A stretch of 38,105 nt of DNA from Sphingomonas hengshuiensis (GCA_003240755.1 QFNF01000031.1:1-38105); one strand, 5' to 3'; shown: positions 24,593 to 32,293, counted from the stretch's first letter. The notes: generated from the sequence alone by a model not told the origin. Translations and numbers: made by a program.

Positions 24593-25389
24593 TGCGGCTG
24601 TCGGTCCACCATGAGACGCGGTATCGCTTCACCGAACCGCAGGCGCGCATCGTCCAGTTGCTCCGTCTCTTTCCCGGCGACACCAGCCATCAGACGGTAG
24701 TGAACTGGCGGATCGACGTGGATTGCGACGCACGGCTGCGCGACAGCATCGACGGTTACGGCAACGTCACGCGGATGCTGTATGCCGAGGGGCCGGTCGA
24801 GACGCTGCTGCTGACGGTATCGGGCGAGGCGCTGCTGACCGAGGACCACGGCCCGATCGGGGGCACGGACGAACCGTTTCCGCCCGAGCTGTTCCGGCGG
24901 GTGACGGCGCTGACCCGTGCCGACGACGCGATCGACGCGCTGGGGCAGGGTGCCGACCTGTCCGCGATGACGGCGCTGGCGGCGGCGATCCATGCGCGCT
25001 GGCCGCTCGACCGGCGTCCGGCGCCCGCCATCCGTCCGGCGGCGGAGGCGGCGATGGCGGACCGGTTGAGCCCGCGTGACATGGCGCAGATATTCGTTGC
25101 CGCCGCGCGGGCGCGCGGCGTGCCGGCGCGCTATGTGTCGGGATACAGCCTGTCGGGGGATGACGAGCGTCGCGCCGCCGCGCCACATGCCTGGGCCGAG
25201 GCGCATGTCGCCGGCGGCTGGTATGCGTTCGATCCGGCGATCGGCGGGCGATCGGGGCTGGACCATGTGCGCGTCGCCGTGGCGCTGGACGCGGCCGGTG
25301 CGGCGCCGATCGCCGGCGTGCGGATGGGCCCCGGCGACGAGGCGCTGGACGTCGATGTCGACGTGCGGGTCGAGGGCGGGGCGGATTAG
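24592..25389 (+). CDS. Transglutaminase-like protein lacking the catalytic Cys (probable pseudoenzyme)
   Basis: A 265-residue protein with the bacterial transglutaminase N-terminal domain (starts MRLSVHHETRYRF) and a transglutaminase-like core. The core should read GVCxDxAH at the catalytic Cys; here the matching stretch is LSPRDMAQIF, with Pro161 in place of Cys and Gln in place of the following His. The other triad members remain: His199 (PHAWAE) and Asp214 (FDPAIG), and the ARGVPARYVSGY landmark is intact. The only Cys in the protein is far away, in DVDCDAR. There is no frameshift or stop, so the gene is kept. It is the third gene of the triad and overlaps alpha-E by one base. A binding or scaffold role is an inference. 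Confidence 0.85.
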   Translation: MRLSVHHETRYRFTEPQARIVQLLRLFPGDTSHQTVVNWRIDVDCDARLRDSIDGYGNVTRMLYAEGPVETLLLTVSGEALLTEDHGPIGGTDEPFPPELFRRVTALTRADDAIDALGQGADLSAMTALAAAIHARWPLDRRPAPAIRPAAEAAMADRLSPRDMAQIFVAAARARGVPARYVSGYSLSGDDERRAAAPHAWAEAHVAGGWYAFDPAIGGRSGLDHVRVAVALDAAGAAPIAGVRMGPGDEALDVDVDVRVEGGAD

Positions 25390-25443
25390 CGCCGCCGCGG
25401 CGCGAGGCAGCGGACCAGCCGCAGGCCGCGAAGGCGCGTCGCG

Positions 25444-26910
25444 TCAGGCTTCGTGGTCGCGATAGTTCTTAAGCTCGTCGCCGACGATCTGGACGACGTG
25501 CAGCACGTTGGTCGACCCCGGCGTCCCGAACGGCACGCCGGCGCACACGACCACCCGGTCGCCGGCCGACGCGATGTTGTGGCGCAGCAGCATGCGCTTG
25601 GCCTTGGCCACCATCTCCTCGAACGACGCGACGTCGCGGGTATGGACGGCATGGACGCCCCACAGCAGCCCCAGCCGGCGCGCGGTATCGAGCTGCGGCG
25701 TCAGCACCATGATCGGCACCGCCGGACGTTCGCGCGCGATGCGGCGCGCGGTCGAGCCCGATTTGGTGAAGCACAGGATCGCCTTTGCATCGACGGTCGC
25801 GGCGATGTTCTTCGCGGCTTCGGCCAGCGCGTCGGCGGTGGTGGGATCGGGGCGCAGCACGGTGAAGTGGACACGGTCGCCATGCGCCGGGTCGCGTTCG
25901 ACGGCGTGCGAGATGTCGTTCATCATCGTTACCGATTCGACCGGCCAGCTACCCGCGGCGCTTTCCGCCGACAACATGATCGCGTCGGCGCCGTCATAGA
26001 CCGCGGTCGCGACGTCCGACACTTCCGCGCGGGTCGGCGAGGGCGAGGTAATCATCGATTCGAGCATCTGCGTCGCGACGACCACCGGGCGGCCCAGGCG
26101 GCGTGCGGTTTCGACGATGCGCTTCTGCAGCGGCGGCACCGATTGCGGCGGCAGTTCGACGCCCAGATCGCCGCGCGCGACCATCACGCCGTCACACTGT
26201 TCGACGATTTCCTCCAGCCGCGCGACGGCCGAGGGCTTCTCGATCTTGGCGAGCAGCGCCGCCTTGCCCTGGATCAGCTTGCGCGCCTCGGCCAGATCCT
26301 CCGGGCGCTGCACGAACGACAGCGCGATCCAGTCGACACCCTGGTCGACCGCGAAGTGCAGGTCGGAGATATCCTTCGGCGTCAGCGCCGCCATCGGCAG
26401 GACCACGTCGGGAACGTTCAGCCCCTTGGAATTGGACAGTGCGCCGCCCACCACGACCTCGGTCACGATCCGGTCGTCGTCATGGTCGAGCACGCGCAGC
26501 ACCAGCTTGCCATCGTCGAGCAGCAGCCGTGCGTCGCGGGCGATCGCCGCGAAAATCTCCCGGTGCGGCAGTTCCACGCGGGTCGCGTCGCCCGGCTCGT
26601 TCGAGCGGTCGAGCGTGAAGCGCTGCCCGGCTTCGAGCATCACGCGCCCTTCCGCAAAGCGCCCGACCCGCAGCTTCGGCCCCTGAAGATCGGCGAGGAT
26701 CGTCGTCGGGCGGCCATATTGCCGCTCCAGCCCGCGGATCGCCTCGATCACCGCGACCTTGGATTGCTGGTCGCCATGGCTCATATTGACGCGGAACGCG
26801 TCGGCGCCGGCTTCGAACAGCTTGGCGATCATTTCCGGCGTGTTGCTGGCGGGGCCGAGCGTGGCGAGAACGCGAACCTTGCGCGAACGGGGGCTGATGG
26901 CCTTGGTCAT
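25444..26910 (-). CDS. pyk: Pyruvate kinase
   Basis: A 488-residue pyruvate kinase, which converts phosphoenolpyruvate and ADP to pyruvate and ATP in glycolysis. Signatures are ATLGPASNTPEMI near the start, FRVNMSHG, ADLQGPKLRVG, LLAKIEKPSAV (the active-site Lys region), GVMVARGDLGVELP, VVVATQMLESM with PTRAEVSDVATAVYDGADAIMLSAESA, and the C-terminal domain with FTKSGSTAR. The length fits the bacterial family. I chose the ATG at 26910, preceded by GGAGAG at good spacing; a GTG two codons upstream is possible. It converges on the transglutaminase-like gene and is divergent from the DUF1244 gene. Confidence 0.97.
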   Translation of the reverse strand: MTKAISPRSRKVRVLATLGPASNTPEMIAKLFEAGADAFRVNMSHGDQQSKVAVIEAIRGLERQYGRPTTILADLQGPKLRVGRFAEGRVMLEAGQRFTLDRSNEPGDATRVELPHREIFAAIARDARLLLDDGKLVLRVLDHDDDRIVTEVVVGGALSNSKGLNVPDVVLPMAALTPKDISDLHFAVDQGVDWIALSFVQRPEDLAEARKLIQGKAALLAKIEKPSAVARLEEIVEQCDGVMVARGDLGVELPPQSVPPLQKRIVETARRLGRPVVVATQMLESMITSPSPTRAEVSDVATAVYDGADAIMLSAESAAGSWPVESVTMMNDISHAVERDPAHGDRVHFTVLRPDPTTADALAEAAKNIAATVDAKAILCFTKSGSTARRIARERPAVPIMVLTPQLDTARRLGLLWGVHAVHTRDVASFEEMVAKAKRMLLRHNIASAGDRVVVCAGVPFGTPGSTNVLHVVQIVGDELKNYRDHEA

Positions 26911-26982
26911 AATCACTCTCCGGGCGTTGCGCGCCTGCCTCTAAGGCTTATTCGAAAACGATCAACCTCGTAGGATCATGGC

Positions 26983-27357
26983 ATGACGACAATCGATTCA
27001 ATTCCTGATGCGGCGCAGGCTGCCGCGTTCCGCCGGCTGCTCCGGCATCTCCGGCACCGTACCGATGCGCAGAATGTCGACCTGATGGGGCTGGCCGGAT
27101 TCTGCCGCAACTGTCTGGGCGACTGGCTGGGCGAGGCGGCTGGCGTTTCGAAGGAGGAGGGCCGCGAGGCGGTGTACGGCATGCCCTATGCCCGGTGGAA
27201 GGCCACCCACCAACTGCCCGCCAGTGCCGAACAGATCGCGCGGATGGAGGAAAGCGTGGCGAGGAACCGTACCGACGCCGCGCTCGACGAGGCGCTCGAC
27301 GACAGTTTCCCGGCCAGCGATCCGCCGGCGATGACCGAACCCAAGCTGATCGGTTGA
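26983..27357 (+). CDS. DUF1244 family protein with a C-terminal extension
   Basis: A 124-residue soluble protein. Residues about 15-80 are the DUF1244 domain (FRRLLRHLRHRTDAQNVDLMGLAGFCRNCLGDW, then YGMPYARWKA), seen across Alphaproteobacteria. The paired Cys in FCRNCL are conserved there and could bind metal, but the function is not known. A tail of about 40 residues follows, ending DEALDDSFPASDPPAM, a motif I associate with several small alphaproteobacterial proteins. It is divergent from pyk, 72 bases apart, and is followed by gapR. Confidence 0.85.
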   Translation: MTTIDSIPDAAQAAAFRRLLRHLRHRTDAQNVDLMGLAGFCRNCLGDWLGEAAGVSKEEGREAVYGMPYARWKATHQLPASAEQIARMEESVARNRTDAALDEALDDSFPASDPPAMTEPKLIG

Positions 27358-27420
27358 GGCGCGCGCGCGGATCGGCTAGGCGCGCCCGTTCACGAATTCT
27401 TGACCATCGTAAGGGAACCC

Positions 27421-27657
27421 ATGACCGACAATGTATCGGCGGAACAGCTCCGCCTGCTGATCGAGCGCATCGAGCGCCTGGAAGAAGAGAAGAAGGGCAT
27501 CAGCGACGATATCAAGGACGTCTATGGCGAAGCCAAGTCGACCGGGTTCGACGTGAAGACGATGCGCACGATCATCCGCCTGCGCCGCATGGAAAAGCAT
27601 CATCGCGACGAAGCGGACATGCTGCTCGAAACCTACAAGCAGGCACTGGGCATCTGA
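27421..27657 (+). CDS. gapR: GapR-like nucleoid-associated protein (DUF2312)
   Basis: A 78-residue DUF2312 protein. The pattern [37 protein letters not shown], then RTIIRLRRM, matches GapR of Caulobacter, where the protein forms a clamp around overtwisted, AT-rich DNA ahead of replication and transcription forks. The long helical Glu/Lys-rich segment and the basic IRLRR stretch are as expected. It is shorter at the N-terminus than Caulobacter GapR. I chose the ATG at 27421 because GGGAA precedes it and the extended reading adds seven unlikely residues. It sits between the DUF1244 and DUF1003 genes. Confidence 0.9.
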   Translation: MTDNVSAEQLRLLIERIERLEEEKKGISDDIKDVYGEAKSTGFDVKTMRTIIRLRRMEKHHRDEADMLLETYKQALGI

Positions 27658-27677
27658 AGCCGGCGGGGGGCGGGGAC

Positions 27678-28211
27678 ATGGCGAGCGTCTTTCATTTCGC
27701 GACCCGCCTGCTGACGCGGCACGGCGATCCGCAGGGTGAGGAAGAAGCCCATGTCCTGTCGGCGATCGAACGCGGCACGCCGGTCAGCCGCGACGCCGCC
27801 GACGAATCGGACCTGCGCGCGACCTTCGGCGACCGGCTGGCCGATCGCGTCGCGGCGGTGGGCGGGTCGTGGGGGTTCATCATCGCCTTCACGGTGGTAC
27901 TGCTGGGATGGATGCTGCTCAATTCCGACGTGCTGTCGCATTTCGGGCTGGCGTTCGATCCGTACCCCTACATCTTCCTCAACCTGATGCTGTCGACGCT
28001 GGCGGCGATCCAGGCGCCGGTCATCATGATGAGCCAGAACCGGCAGTCGGAAAAGGATCGGCTGGCGGCGCGGCTGGATTACGAAACCAATCTGCGCGCC
28101 GAGATCGACATCCTCGCGCTGCATGCGAAGCTCGACACCGACGTGATCGAGCGGCTGGCGGCGCTGGAGGCCAAGATCGACGCGCTGGCGCAAAGCTCGT
28201 CCCGGGCGTAG
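27678..28211 (+). CDS. DUF1003 membrane protein
   Basis: A 177-residue protein of the DUF1003 family (PF06210). Two transmembrane helices are clear, at about 63-78 (WGFIIAFTVVLLGWMLL) and 92-115 (PYIFLNLMLSTLAAIQAPVIMM). Their joining sequence DPYPYIFLNLMLS and the following MSQNRQSEKDR are the family's signature. The C-terminal third is a likely coiled coil (NLRAEIDILALHAKLDTDVIERLAALEAKIDAL). The function is unknown; some relatives are described as cyclic-nucleotide-linked or stress-related, but nothing here shows it. A GGGG tract serves as the ribosome site for the ATG at 27678. Confidence 0.85.
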   Translation: MASVFHFATRLLTRHGDPQGEEEAHVLSAIERGTPVSRDAADESDLRATFGDRLADRVAAVGGSWGFIIAFTVVLLGWMLLNSDVLSHFGLAFDPYPYIFLNLMLSTLAAIQAPVIMMSQNRQSEKDRLAARLDYETNLRAEIDILALHAKLDTDVIERLAALEAKIDALAQSSSRA

Positions 28212-28238
28212 AGCGGGCGGGAACATAAAGAGGCACCG

Positions 28239-28982
28239 ATGGCAGGCCATAGCAAATTCAAGAACATCATGCACCGCAAGGGTGCGCAGGATAAGAAGCG
28301 GTCGGGGATGTTTTCCAAGCTCAGCCGCGAAATCACCGTCGCGGCGAAGATGGGCCTGCCCGATCCCGACATGAACCCGCGCCTGCGCGCGGCGGTCAAC
28401 GCCGCCAAGGCGCAGTCGATGCCCAAGGACAATATCCAGCGCGCGATCGACAAGGCGTCGAAGGGCGACATGGAGAATTACGAGGAGATCCGCTACGAAG
28501 GCTTCGGCCCGGCGGGGGTCTCGCTCATCATCGAGGCGCTGTCCGACAACCGCAACCGCACCGCGACCAACGTGCGCACCGCCGTATCGAAGAATGGCGG
28601 CAACCTCGGCACCGCCGGGTCGGTCAGCCACGGGTTCGACCGGGTCGGCCTCATCAACTATCCCGCACAGGCCGGCGACGCCGAAAAGGTGTTCGAGGCC
28701 GCGCTGGAAGCCGGTGCCGAAGACGTCACGTCGAGCGAGGACGGCCACGAAATCTGGACCGCGCAGGGCGACCTGCACGAAGTCGCCAAGGCGCTGGAAC
28801 CGGTGCTGGGCGAGGCGGAGGGCGCCAAGCTCGCCTGGCGGCCGCAGACGATGGTCGCGGTCGGCGAGGACGATGCGGCGACGCTGTTCAAGTTGCTCGA
28901 CGCGCTCGACGACGACGACGATGTCCAGACCGTGTGGGGCAATTACGAAATCTCCGACGAGGTGATGGAGAAGCTGGGTTGA
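28239..28982 (+). CDS. yebC: YebC/TACO1 family translation or transcription regulator
   Basis: A 247-residue YebC-family protein, the usual family length. It begins [21 protein letters not shown] and has the internal landmarks [41 protein letters not shown] and FDRVGLI. YebC proteins have been described as DNA-binding regulators and, more recently, as ribosome-associated factors that help translation of proline-rich stretches; mitochondrial TACO1 is the same family. The gene is next to ruvCAB in many proteobacteria. The Pro-rich TolA encoded downstream could be a client (speculation). A palindromic repeat follows the stop by five bases. Confidence 0.93.
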   Translation: MAGHSKFKNIMHRKGAQDKKRSGMFSKLSREITVAAKMGLPDPDMNPRLRAAVNAAKAQSMPKDNIQRAIDKASKGDMENYEEIRYEGFGPAGVSLIIEALSDNRNRTATNVRTAVSKNGGNLGTAGSVSHGFDRVGLINYPAQAGDAEKVFEAALEAGAEDVTSSEDGHEIWTAQGDLHEVAKALEPVLGEAEGAKLAWRPQTMVAVGEDDAATLFKLLDALDDDDDVQTVWGNYEISDEVMEKLG

Positions 28983-28987
28983 CGATG

Positions 28988-29125
28988 AATCCTCCCCAAG
29001 CTCGCTTGGGGAGGGGGACCAGCCGCAGGCTGGTGGAGGGGGACGACGCGCCAGCGTCGGCTGCGCCGCCGCCCCCTCCACCATGCTTCGCGTGGTCCCC
29101 CTCCCCATCGCAGATGGGGAGGATT
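28988..29125. repeat. 138-bp palindromic intergenic repeat between yebC and ruvC
   Basis: The element is framed by 11-base inverted ends, AATCCTCCCCA (28988-28998) and TGGGGAGGATT (29115-29125). Inside are further palindromes: an 11-bp stem at 28991-29001/29004-29014, ACCAGCC-gca-GGCTGGT at 29018-29034, GGAGGGGG paired with CCCCCTCC, ACCATGC-ttc-GCGTGGT with a wobble, and a final hairpin ending in GGGGAGG. The modular palindrome-in-palindrome layout is typical of mobile REP/BIME-like or MITE-like intergenic elements in sphingomonads. No transposase gene is inside. Its right arm lies against ruvC. Confidence 0.85.
29116..29122 (+). promoter_or_regulatory. ruvC ribosome binding site inside the repeat arm
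   Basis: GGGGAGG in the right arm of the repeat lies eight bases before the TTG at 29131, where the conserved RuvC sequence starts. There is no other Shine-Dalgarno nearby. If this arm pairs with the left arm or its own hairpin partner in the mRNA, the ribosome site would be hidden. Confidence 0.6.
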
Positions 29126-29130
29126 TGCGT

Positions 29131-29640
29131 TTGCTGATCCTCGGGCTCGATCCCGGCCTTGGCACCACCGGCTGGGGCGTGATCCGCGCCGACGGCAACC
29201 GGCTGAGCCATGTCGCCAACGGCCAGATCCGTACCGACCCGTCGATGCAGCTCCCGCGCCGCCTCGCGCTGCTGTTCGGCGCCCTGGGGGAGGTGATCCG
29301 CACCGAACGCCCCGACGGTGCGGCGGTCGAGGAGGTGCTGGGCAACAGCAACGCGCAATCGACGCTCAAGCTGGGGCAGGCACGCGGCGTCGTCCTGCTT
29401 TCCGCCTCGACGGCGGGTCTGGCGATCGGGGAATATCATCCGAGCATCGTCAAGAAGGCGGTGGTGGGCACCGGCGGCGCGGACAAGAAACAGATCCAAG
29501 CCATGGTCGGCCACCTGCTGCCCGGCGTGAAGCTGTCGGGTCCGGACGCCGCCGATGCGCTGGCGGTCGCAATCACCCACGCCCATCACCTCGCCAGCGC
29601 GCACGCACGGGCGCGGCGATCGACGGGAATCGGGGCTTGA
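29131..29640 (+). CDS. ruvC: Crossover junction endodeoxyribonuclease RuvC
   Basis: A 169-residue RuvC, close to E. coli (173). It resolves Holliday junctions by paired cuts, acting with RuvAB. Acidic active-site residues are in LGLDPG (start), VEEVLGN (middle) and [11 protein letters not shown] (end). [15 protein letters not shown] and [19 protein letters not shown] are family hallmarks. I chose the TTG at 29131, which gives an N-terminus of normal length with GGGGAGG eight bases upstream. An ATG at 29083 would start within the palindromic repeat and add 16 residues unlike the family. It is the first of ruvC-ruvA-ruvB. Confidence 0.93.
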   Translation: MLILGLDPGLGTTGWGVIRADGNRLSHVANGQIRTDPSMQLPRRLALLFGALGEVIRTERPDGAAVEEVLGNSNAQSTLKLGQARGVVLLSASTAGLAIGEYHPSIVKKAVVGTGGADKKQIQAMVGHLLPGVKLSGPDAADALAVAITHAHHLASAHARARRSTGIGA

Positions 29641-29655
29641 TCGTCGCTGCGACCA

Positions 29656-29735
29656 TATCCCCGCGCAGGCGGGGACCCGGAGCCGGACAGAACCGGCGTC
29701 GATTGTCGCCCTGGATCCCGGCCTGCGCGGGGATA
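29656..29735. repeat. Inverted-repeat element between ruvC and ruvA
   Basis: Perfect 15-base arms, at 29656-29670 (TATCCCCGCGCAGGC) and 29721-29735, are separated by 50 bases. The inner ends carry further pairing (GGCGGGGACCC against GGATCCCGGCC). This CCCCGC-GCAGG-type element resembles a GC-rich repeat that recurs between genes in sphingomonads. It fills most of the 118-bp ruvC-ruvA gap and differs in sequence from the repeat upstream of ruvC. Confidence 0.7.
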
Positions 29736-29758
29736 CGGCTTATCGGGGGAAGTCACCC

Positions 29759-30361
29759 ATGATCGCCCATCTCAAAGGTACGCTGTCGGTTTCCGGCATC
29801 GACCATGCCGTCATCGACGTGAACGGCGTCGGCTATCTGGTCGGCGCCTCTTCGCGGACGTTGCAGGCGCTGGGGCCGGTCGGCGGCAGCGTCACGATCC
29901 ATACCGAGATGCTGGTCGCCGAGGATTTCATCCGCCTCGTGGGTTTCGCGAGCGCGGACGAGCGCGACTGGTTCCGCCTGCTGACCGGCGTGCAGGGCGT
30001 CGGCGCGCGCGTGGCGCTGGGCATCCTGTCCACCCTGTCGCCCGAGGAAGTCCGCACCGCGATCGCGCGCGGCGACAAGGCCAGCATCGCGCGCGCCAAC
30101 GGCGTCGGCCCGAAACTGGCGCAGCGCATCGCGATGGAGCTGAAGGACAAGGTCGGCGGCATCGCCATCGGTCCCGGCGCGGTCGCGCCGGCGGCGGCCG
30201 AGGGTGGTATCGAGGGCGACGCGGTATCGGCACTGCTCAACCTCGGCTTCCGCCCTGCCGAGGCGGCAACGGCGGTCGGCAAGGCGGCGGAGGAACTGGG
30301 GCCGGGCGTCACCCTCGACGCGCTGGTGCGATTGGCGCTGAGGAAGGCGTCGCGGAACTGA
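29759..30361 (+). CDS. ruvA: Holliday junction DNA helicase subunit RuvA
   Basis: A 200-residue RuvA, the usual length. It begins [11 protein letters not shown] with the OB-fold domain, and the sequence [28 protein letters not shown] (about 62-90) holds the first helix-hairpin-helix. [22 protein letters not shown] is the second. The C-terminal domain ([19 protein letters not shown]) contacts RuvB. RuvA binds the four-way junction and loads RuvB rings for branch migration. The ATG at 29759 follows a GGGGGAAG ribosome site. It lies 118 bases after ruvC, with an inverted repeat between. Confidence 0.95.
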   Translation: MIAHLKGTLSVSGIDHAVIDVNGVGYLVGASSRTLQALGPVGGSVTIHTEMLVAEDFIRLVGFASADERDWFRLLTGVQGVGARVALGILSTLSPEEVRTAIARGDKASIARANGVGPKLAQRIAMELKDKVGGIAIGPGAVAPAAAEGGIEGDAVSALLNLGFRPAEAATAVGKAAEELGPGVTLDALVRLALRKASRN

Positions 30362-30419
30362 TCCCTCTGGTCGTGGACGGGACCTTTCCTCCCTTCCCGC
30401 GAACGTCTAGGGAACGCCA

Positions 30420-31439
30420 GTGACCGACGACCGCATGACCACTCCCCTTCGCCGTCCCGAGGACGTCGATGCAGCCCTTCGCCCGAAGGCGCTCGACGAG
30501 TTCGTCGGGCAGCAGGCGGCGCGCGAGAATCTGCGGGTGTTCATCGATGCCGCGCGCGGGCGGGGGGACGTGCTCGACCATGTCCTGTTCTTCGGGCCGC
30601 CCGGCCTCGGCAAGACGACGCTGGCGCAGATCGTCGCGCGCGAAATGGGGGTGGGGTTCCGCGCCACCTCCGGCCCGGTCATCGCCAAGTCGGGCGACCT
30701 TGCCGCGCTGCTGACCAATCTCGAGGATGGCGACGTGCTGTTCATCGACGAGATCCACCGGTTGAATCCGGCGGTCGAGGAGGTTCTCTACCCCGCGATG
30801 GAGGACCGCGCACTCGACCTGATGATCGGCGAGGGGCCTTCCGCGAGAAGCGTCCGGATCGACCTGCCGCGCTTCACGCTGGTCGGGGCGACGACGCGGC
30901 AGGGGCTGTTGACGACGCCGCTGCGCGACCGGTTCGGTATTCCGGTCCGCCTGCAATTCTACACCGTCGAGGAACTGACCCGCGTCGTCACCCGTGCCGC
31001 CGGGTTGCTGGGGCTGGGCATCGCCAGGGATGGCGCGACCGAGGTGGCGAAGCGCGCGCGCGGCACGCCGCGCATCGCCGGGCGGCTGCTGCGCCGCGTG
31101 CGCGACTTCGCCAATGTCGCCGGGGTCGAGATCGTCGACGCGCGCACGGCGGATGCCGCGCTCAACCGGCTGGAGGTCGATGCCAAGGGGTTGGACGCGA
31201 TGGACCGGCGGTACCTGACGATGATCGCCGATGTGTATCGTGGCGGACCGGTGGGGGTGGAGACGCTGGCCGCCGGCCTGTCCGAACCGCGCGACACGAT
31301 CGAGGAGGTGATCGAGCCCTATCTGATCCAGATCGGCATGATCGCTCGCACCGCGCGGGGCCGCTGTCTCAACGCCGGTGGGTGGAAGCATCTGGGGTTC
31401 GAGCCGCCTGCGGGGTCGCAGGACGGGCTGTTCGATTGA
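30420..31439 (+). CDS. ruvB: Holliday junction DNA helicase RuvB
   Basis: A 339-residue AAA+ motor. Walker A is GPPGLGKTT, Walker B is LFIDEIHRL, sensor 1 is in [18 protein letters not shown] and the arginine finger region RDRFG follows. The C-terminal winged-helix domain ([31 protein letters not shown]) binds DNA. RuvB drives branch migration of Holliday junctions with RuvA. The start is the GTG at 30420 (an ATG five codons later, MTTPLRRP, is possible). Its stop overlaps the ribosome site (GAGGGA) of the small gene that follows. Confidence 0.96.
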   Translation: MTDDRMTTPLRRPEDVDAALRPKALDEFVGQQAARENLRVFIDAARGRGDVLDHVLFFGPPGLGKTTLAQIVAREMGVGFRATSGPVIAKSGDLAALLTNLEDGDVLFIDEIHRLNPAVEEVLYPAMEDRALDLMIGEGPSARSVRIDLPRFTLVGATTRQGLLTTPLRDRFGIPVRLQFYTVEELTRVVTRAAGLLGLGIARDGATEVAKRARGTPRIAGRLLRRVRDFANVAGVEIVDARTADAALNRLEVDAKGLDAMDRRYLTMIADVYRGGPVGVETLAAGLSEPRDTIEEVIEPYLIQIGMIARTARGRCLNAGGWKHLGFEPPAGSQDGLFD

Positions 31440-31449
31440 GGGAATTGCG

Positions 31450-31779
31450 ATGAAACGGACCTTGTTGTCGTCGGCCGCTATCGGCCTGGCCGCGGCGCCG
31501 GCGGGTGCCGAAACCGCACCGCCGCTGAAGATCGGTGTCGAGATGGCCAGCGAGGCCATAGCGCGCGTTACCATCGAAACCGCAACCTTCCTCCTCCCCG
31601 ATGAACGGGAAGCAATGTCGGCGGCGTTGCAAGCGAGGGCGGACAAGGATCGCCCCGTCACGCTGGTCGTCACCGGAAAGACCGCCGCGCCCTATCGTAT
31701 CATCGGCGGCATGATCTACCTCACCCAGTCCGCGGGGTTCCGGCAGGTAACGGTCGCCACCGATCCGCCCGCTGATTGA
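31450..31779 (+). CDS. Small secreted protein resembling the TolR/ExbD periplasmic domain
   Basis: A 109-residue protein with a signal peptide (LLSSAAIGLAAAPAGAE). I do not know its family for certain. The last 50 residues, RPVTLVVTGKTAAPYRIIGGMIYLTQSAGFRQVTVAT in short pieces, line up with the C-terminus of the TolR encoded 1.5 kb away (RQVMLRADRSLDYGRV, then LNRAGLNRVSLIS): the same strand-loop-Tyr-helix-AG-strand pattern. TolR/ExbD need an N-terminal membrane helix with an essential Asp, which is absent here. It lies 10 bases after ruvB and 55 before ybgC, so it may be co-transcribed with either. Function unknown; a partner or decoy of the Tol complex is an inference. Confidence 0.7.
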   Translation: MKRTLLSSAAIGLAAAPAGAETAPPLKIGVEMASEAIARVTIETATFLLPDEREAMSAALQARADKDRPVTLVVTGKTAAPYRIIGGMIYLTQSAGFRQVTVATDPPAD

Positions 31780-31834
31780 CGACGTCCGTCCGCTCCCCCT
31801 TTCCCCGGTTGCCCCCGATGGTTAAAGCGGACGC

Positions 31835-32293
31835 ATGACCGACCCCGACCAGCCGGCCGGCGGCCGCTTCGTCGGCGGCACGCACCGCTTCCCCGTCCGC
31901 ATCTATTTCGAGGACACGGACCTGTCGGGCGTCGTCTATCATGCGAACTATCTTCGCTATTTCGAACGCGCGCGCAGCGACATGCTGATGCTGGCCGGCA
32001 TCGACCAGCGTGCCGCGCACGAAGCGGGCGAGGGGGCCTATGCCGTGCGGTCGATGCAGCTCGACTGGCGCGCACCGTCCCGGCTGAACGATGCGCTGAT
32101 CGTCGTCAGCACCGTCGAACGCGTCCGCGCGGCGGCGGTGGATATTCATCAGACAGTCATCCGCGACGATATCTTACTGGCGTCGGCAAAGGTCGAGGTC
32201 GCGTTCGTGGCCCCGAACGGGCGGCCGCGTCGTCAGCCGGCCGCATGGGTCGAAACCTTCTCCGCGCTGGTCGCAACCGATAAAGGGGCATGA
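31835..32293 (+). CDS. ybgC: Tol-Pal-associated acyl-CoA thioesterase YbgC
   Basis: A 152-residue hotdog-fold thioesterase. The active-site stretch YFEDTDLSGVVYHANYLRYFERAR contains the catalytic Asp29, and the rest (MQLDWRAPSRLNDAL, VEVAFV) fits the YbgC/4-hydroxybenzoyl-CoA thioesterase family. YbgC hydrolyses acyl-CoA in the cytoplasm and is nearly always the first gene of the tol-pal cluster, as here. Its link to envelope function may be through phospholipid metabolism. The stop overlaps the tolQ start (ATGA), so the genes are translationally coupled. Confidence 0.93.
   Translation: MTDPDQPAGGRFVGGTHRFPVRIYFEDTDLSGVVYHANYLRYFERARSDMLMLAGIDQRAAHEAGEGAYAVRSMQLDWRAPSRLNDALIVVSTVERVRAAAVDIHQTVIRDDILLASAKVEVAFVAPNGRPRRQPAAWVETFSALVATDKGA

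Noticed and set aside
25453..26973. 506-codon open frame on the plus strand opposite pyk
   Set aside because: Antisense shadow of an unmistakable pyruvate kinase.
29083..29130. ATG start for ruvC inside the palindromic repeat
   Set aside because: The added 16 residues are translated repeat sequence and do not belong to RuvC; TTG at 29131 has a good ribosome site.
27633..29369. 578-codon open frame on the minus strand across the DUF1003, yebC, repeat and ruvC region
   Set aside because: It spans several real genes and a palindromic repeat; composition is not protein-like.
28988..29735. CRISPR array
   Set aside because: The two palindromic elements differ in sequence and are single; there are no regular direct repeats with spacers and no cas genes.
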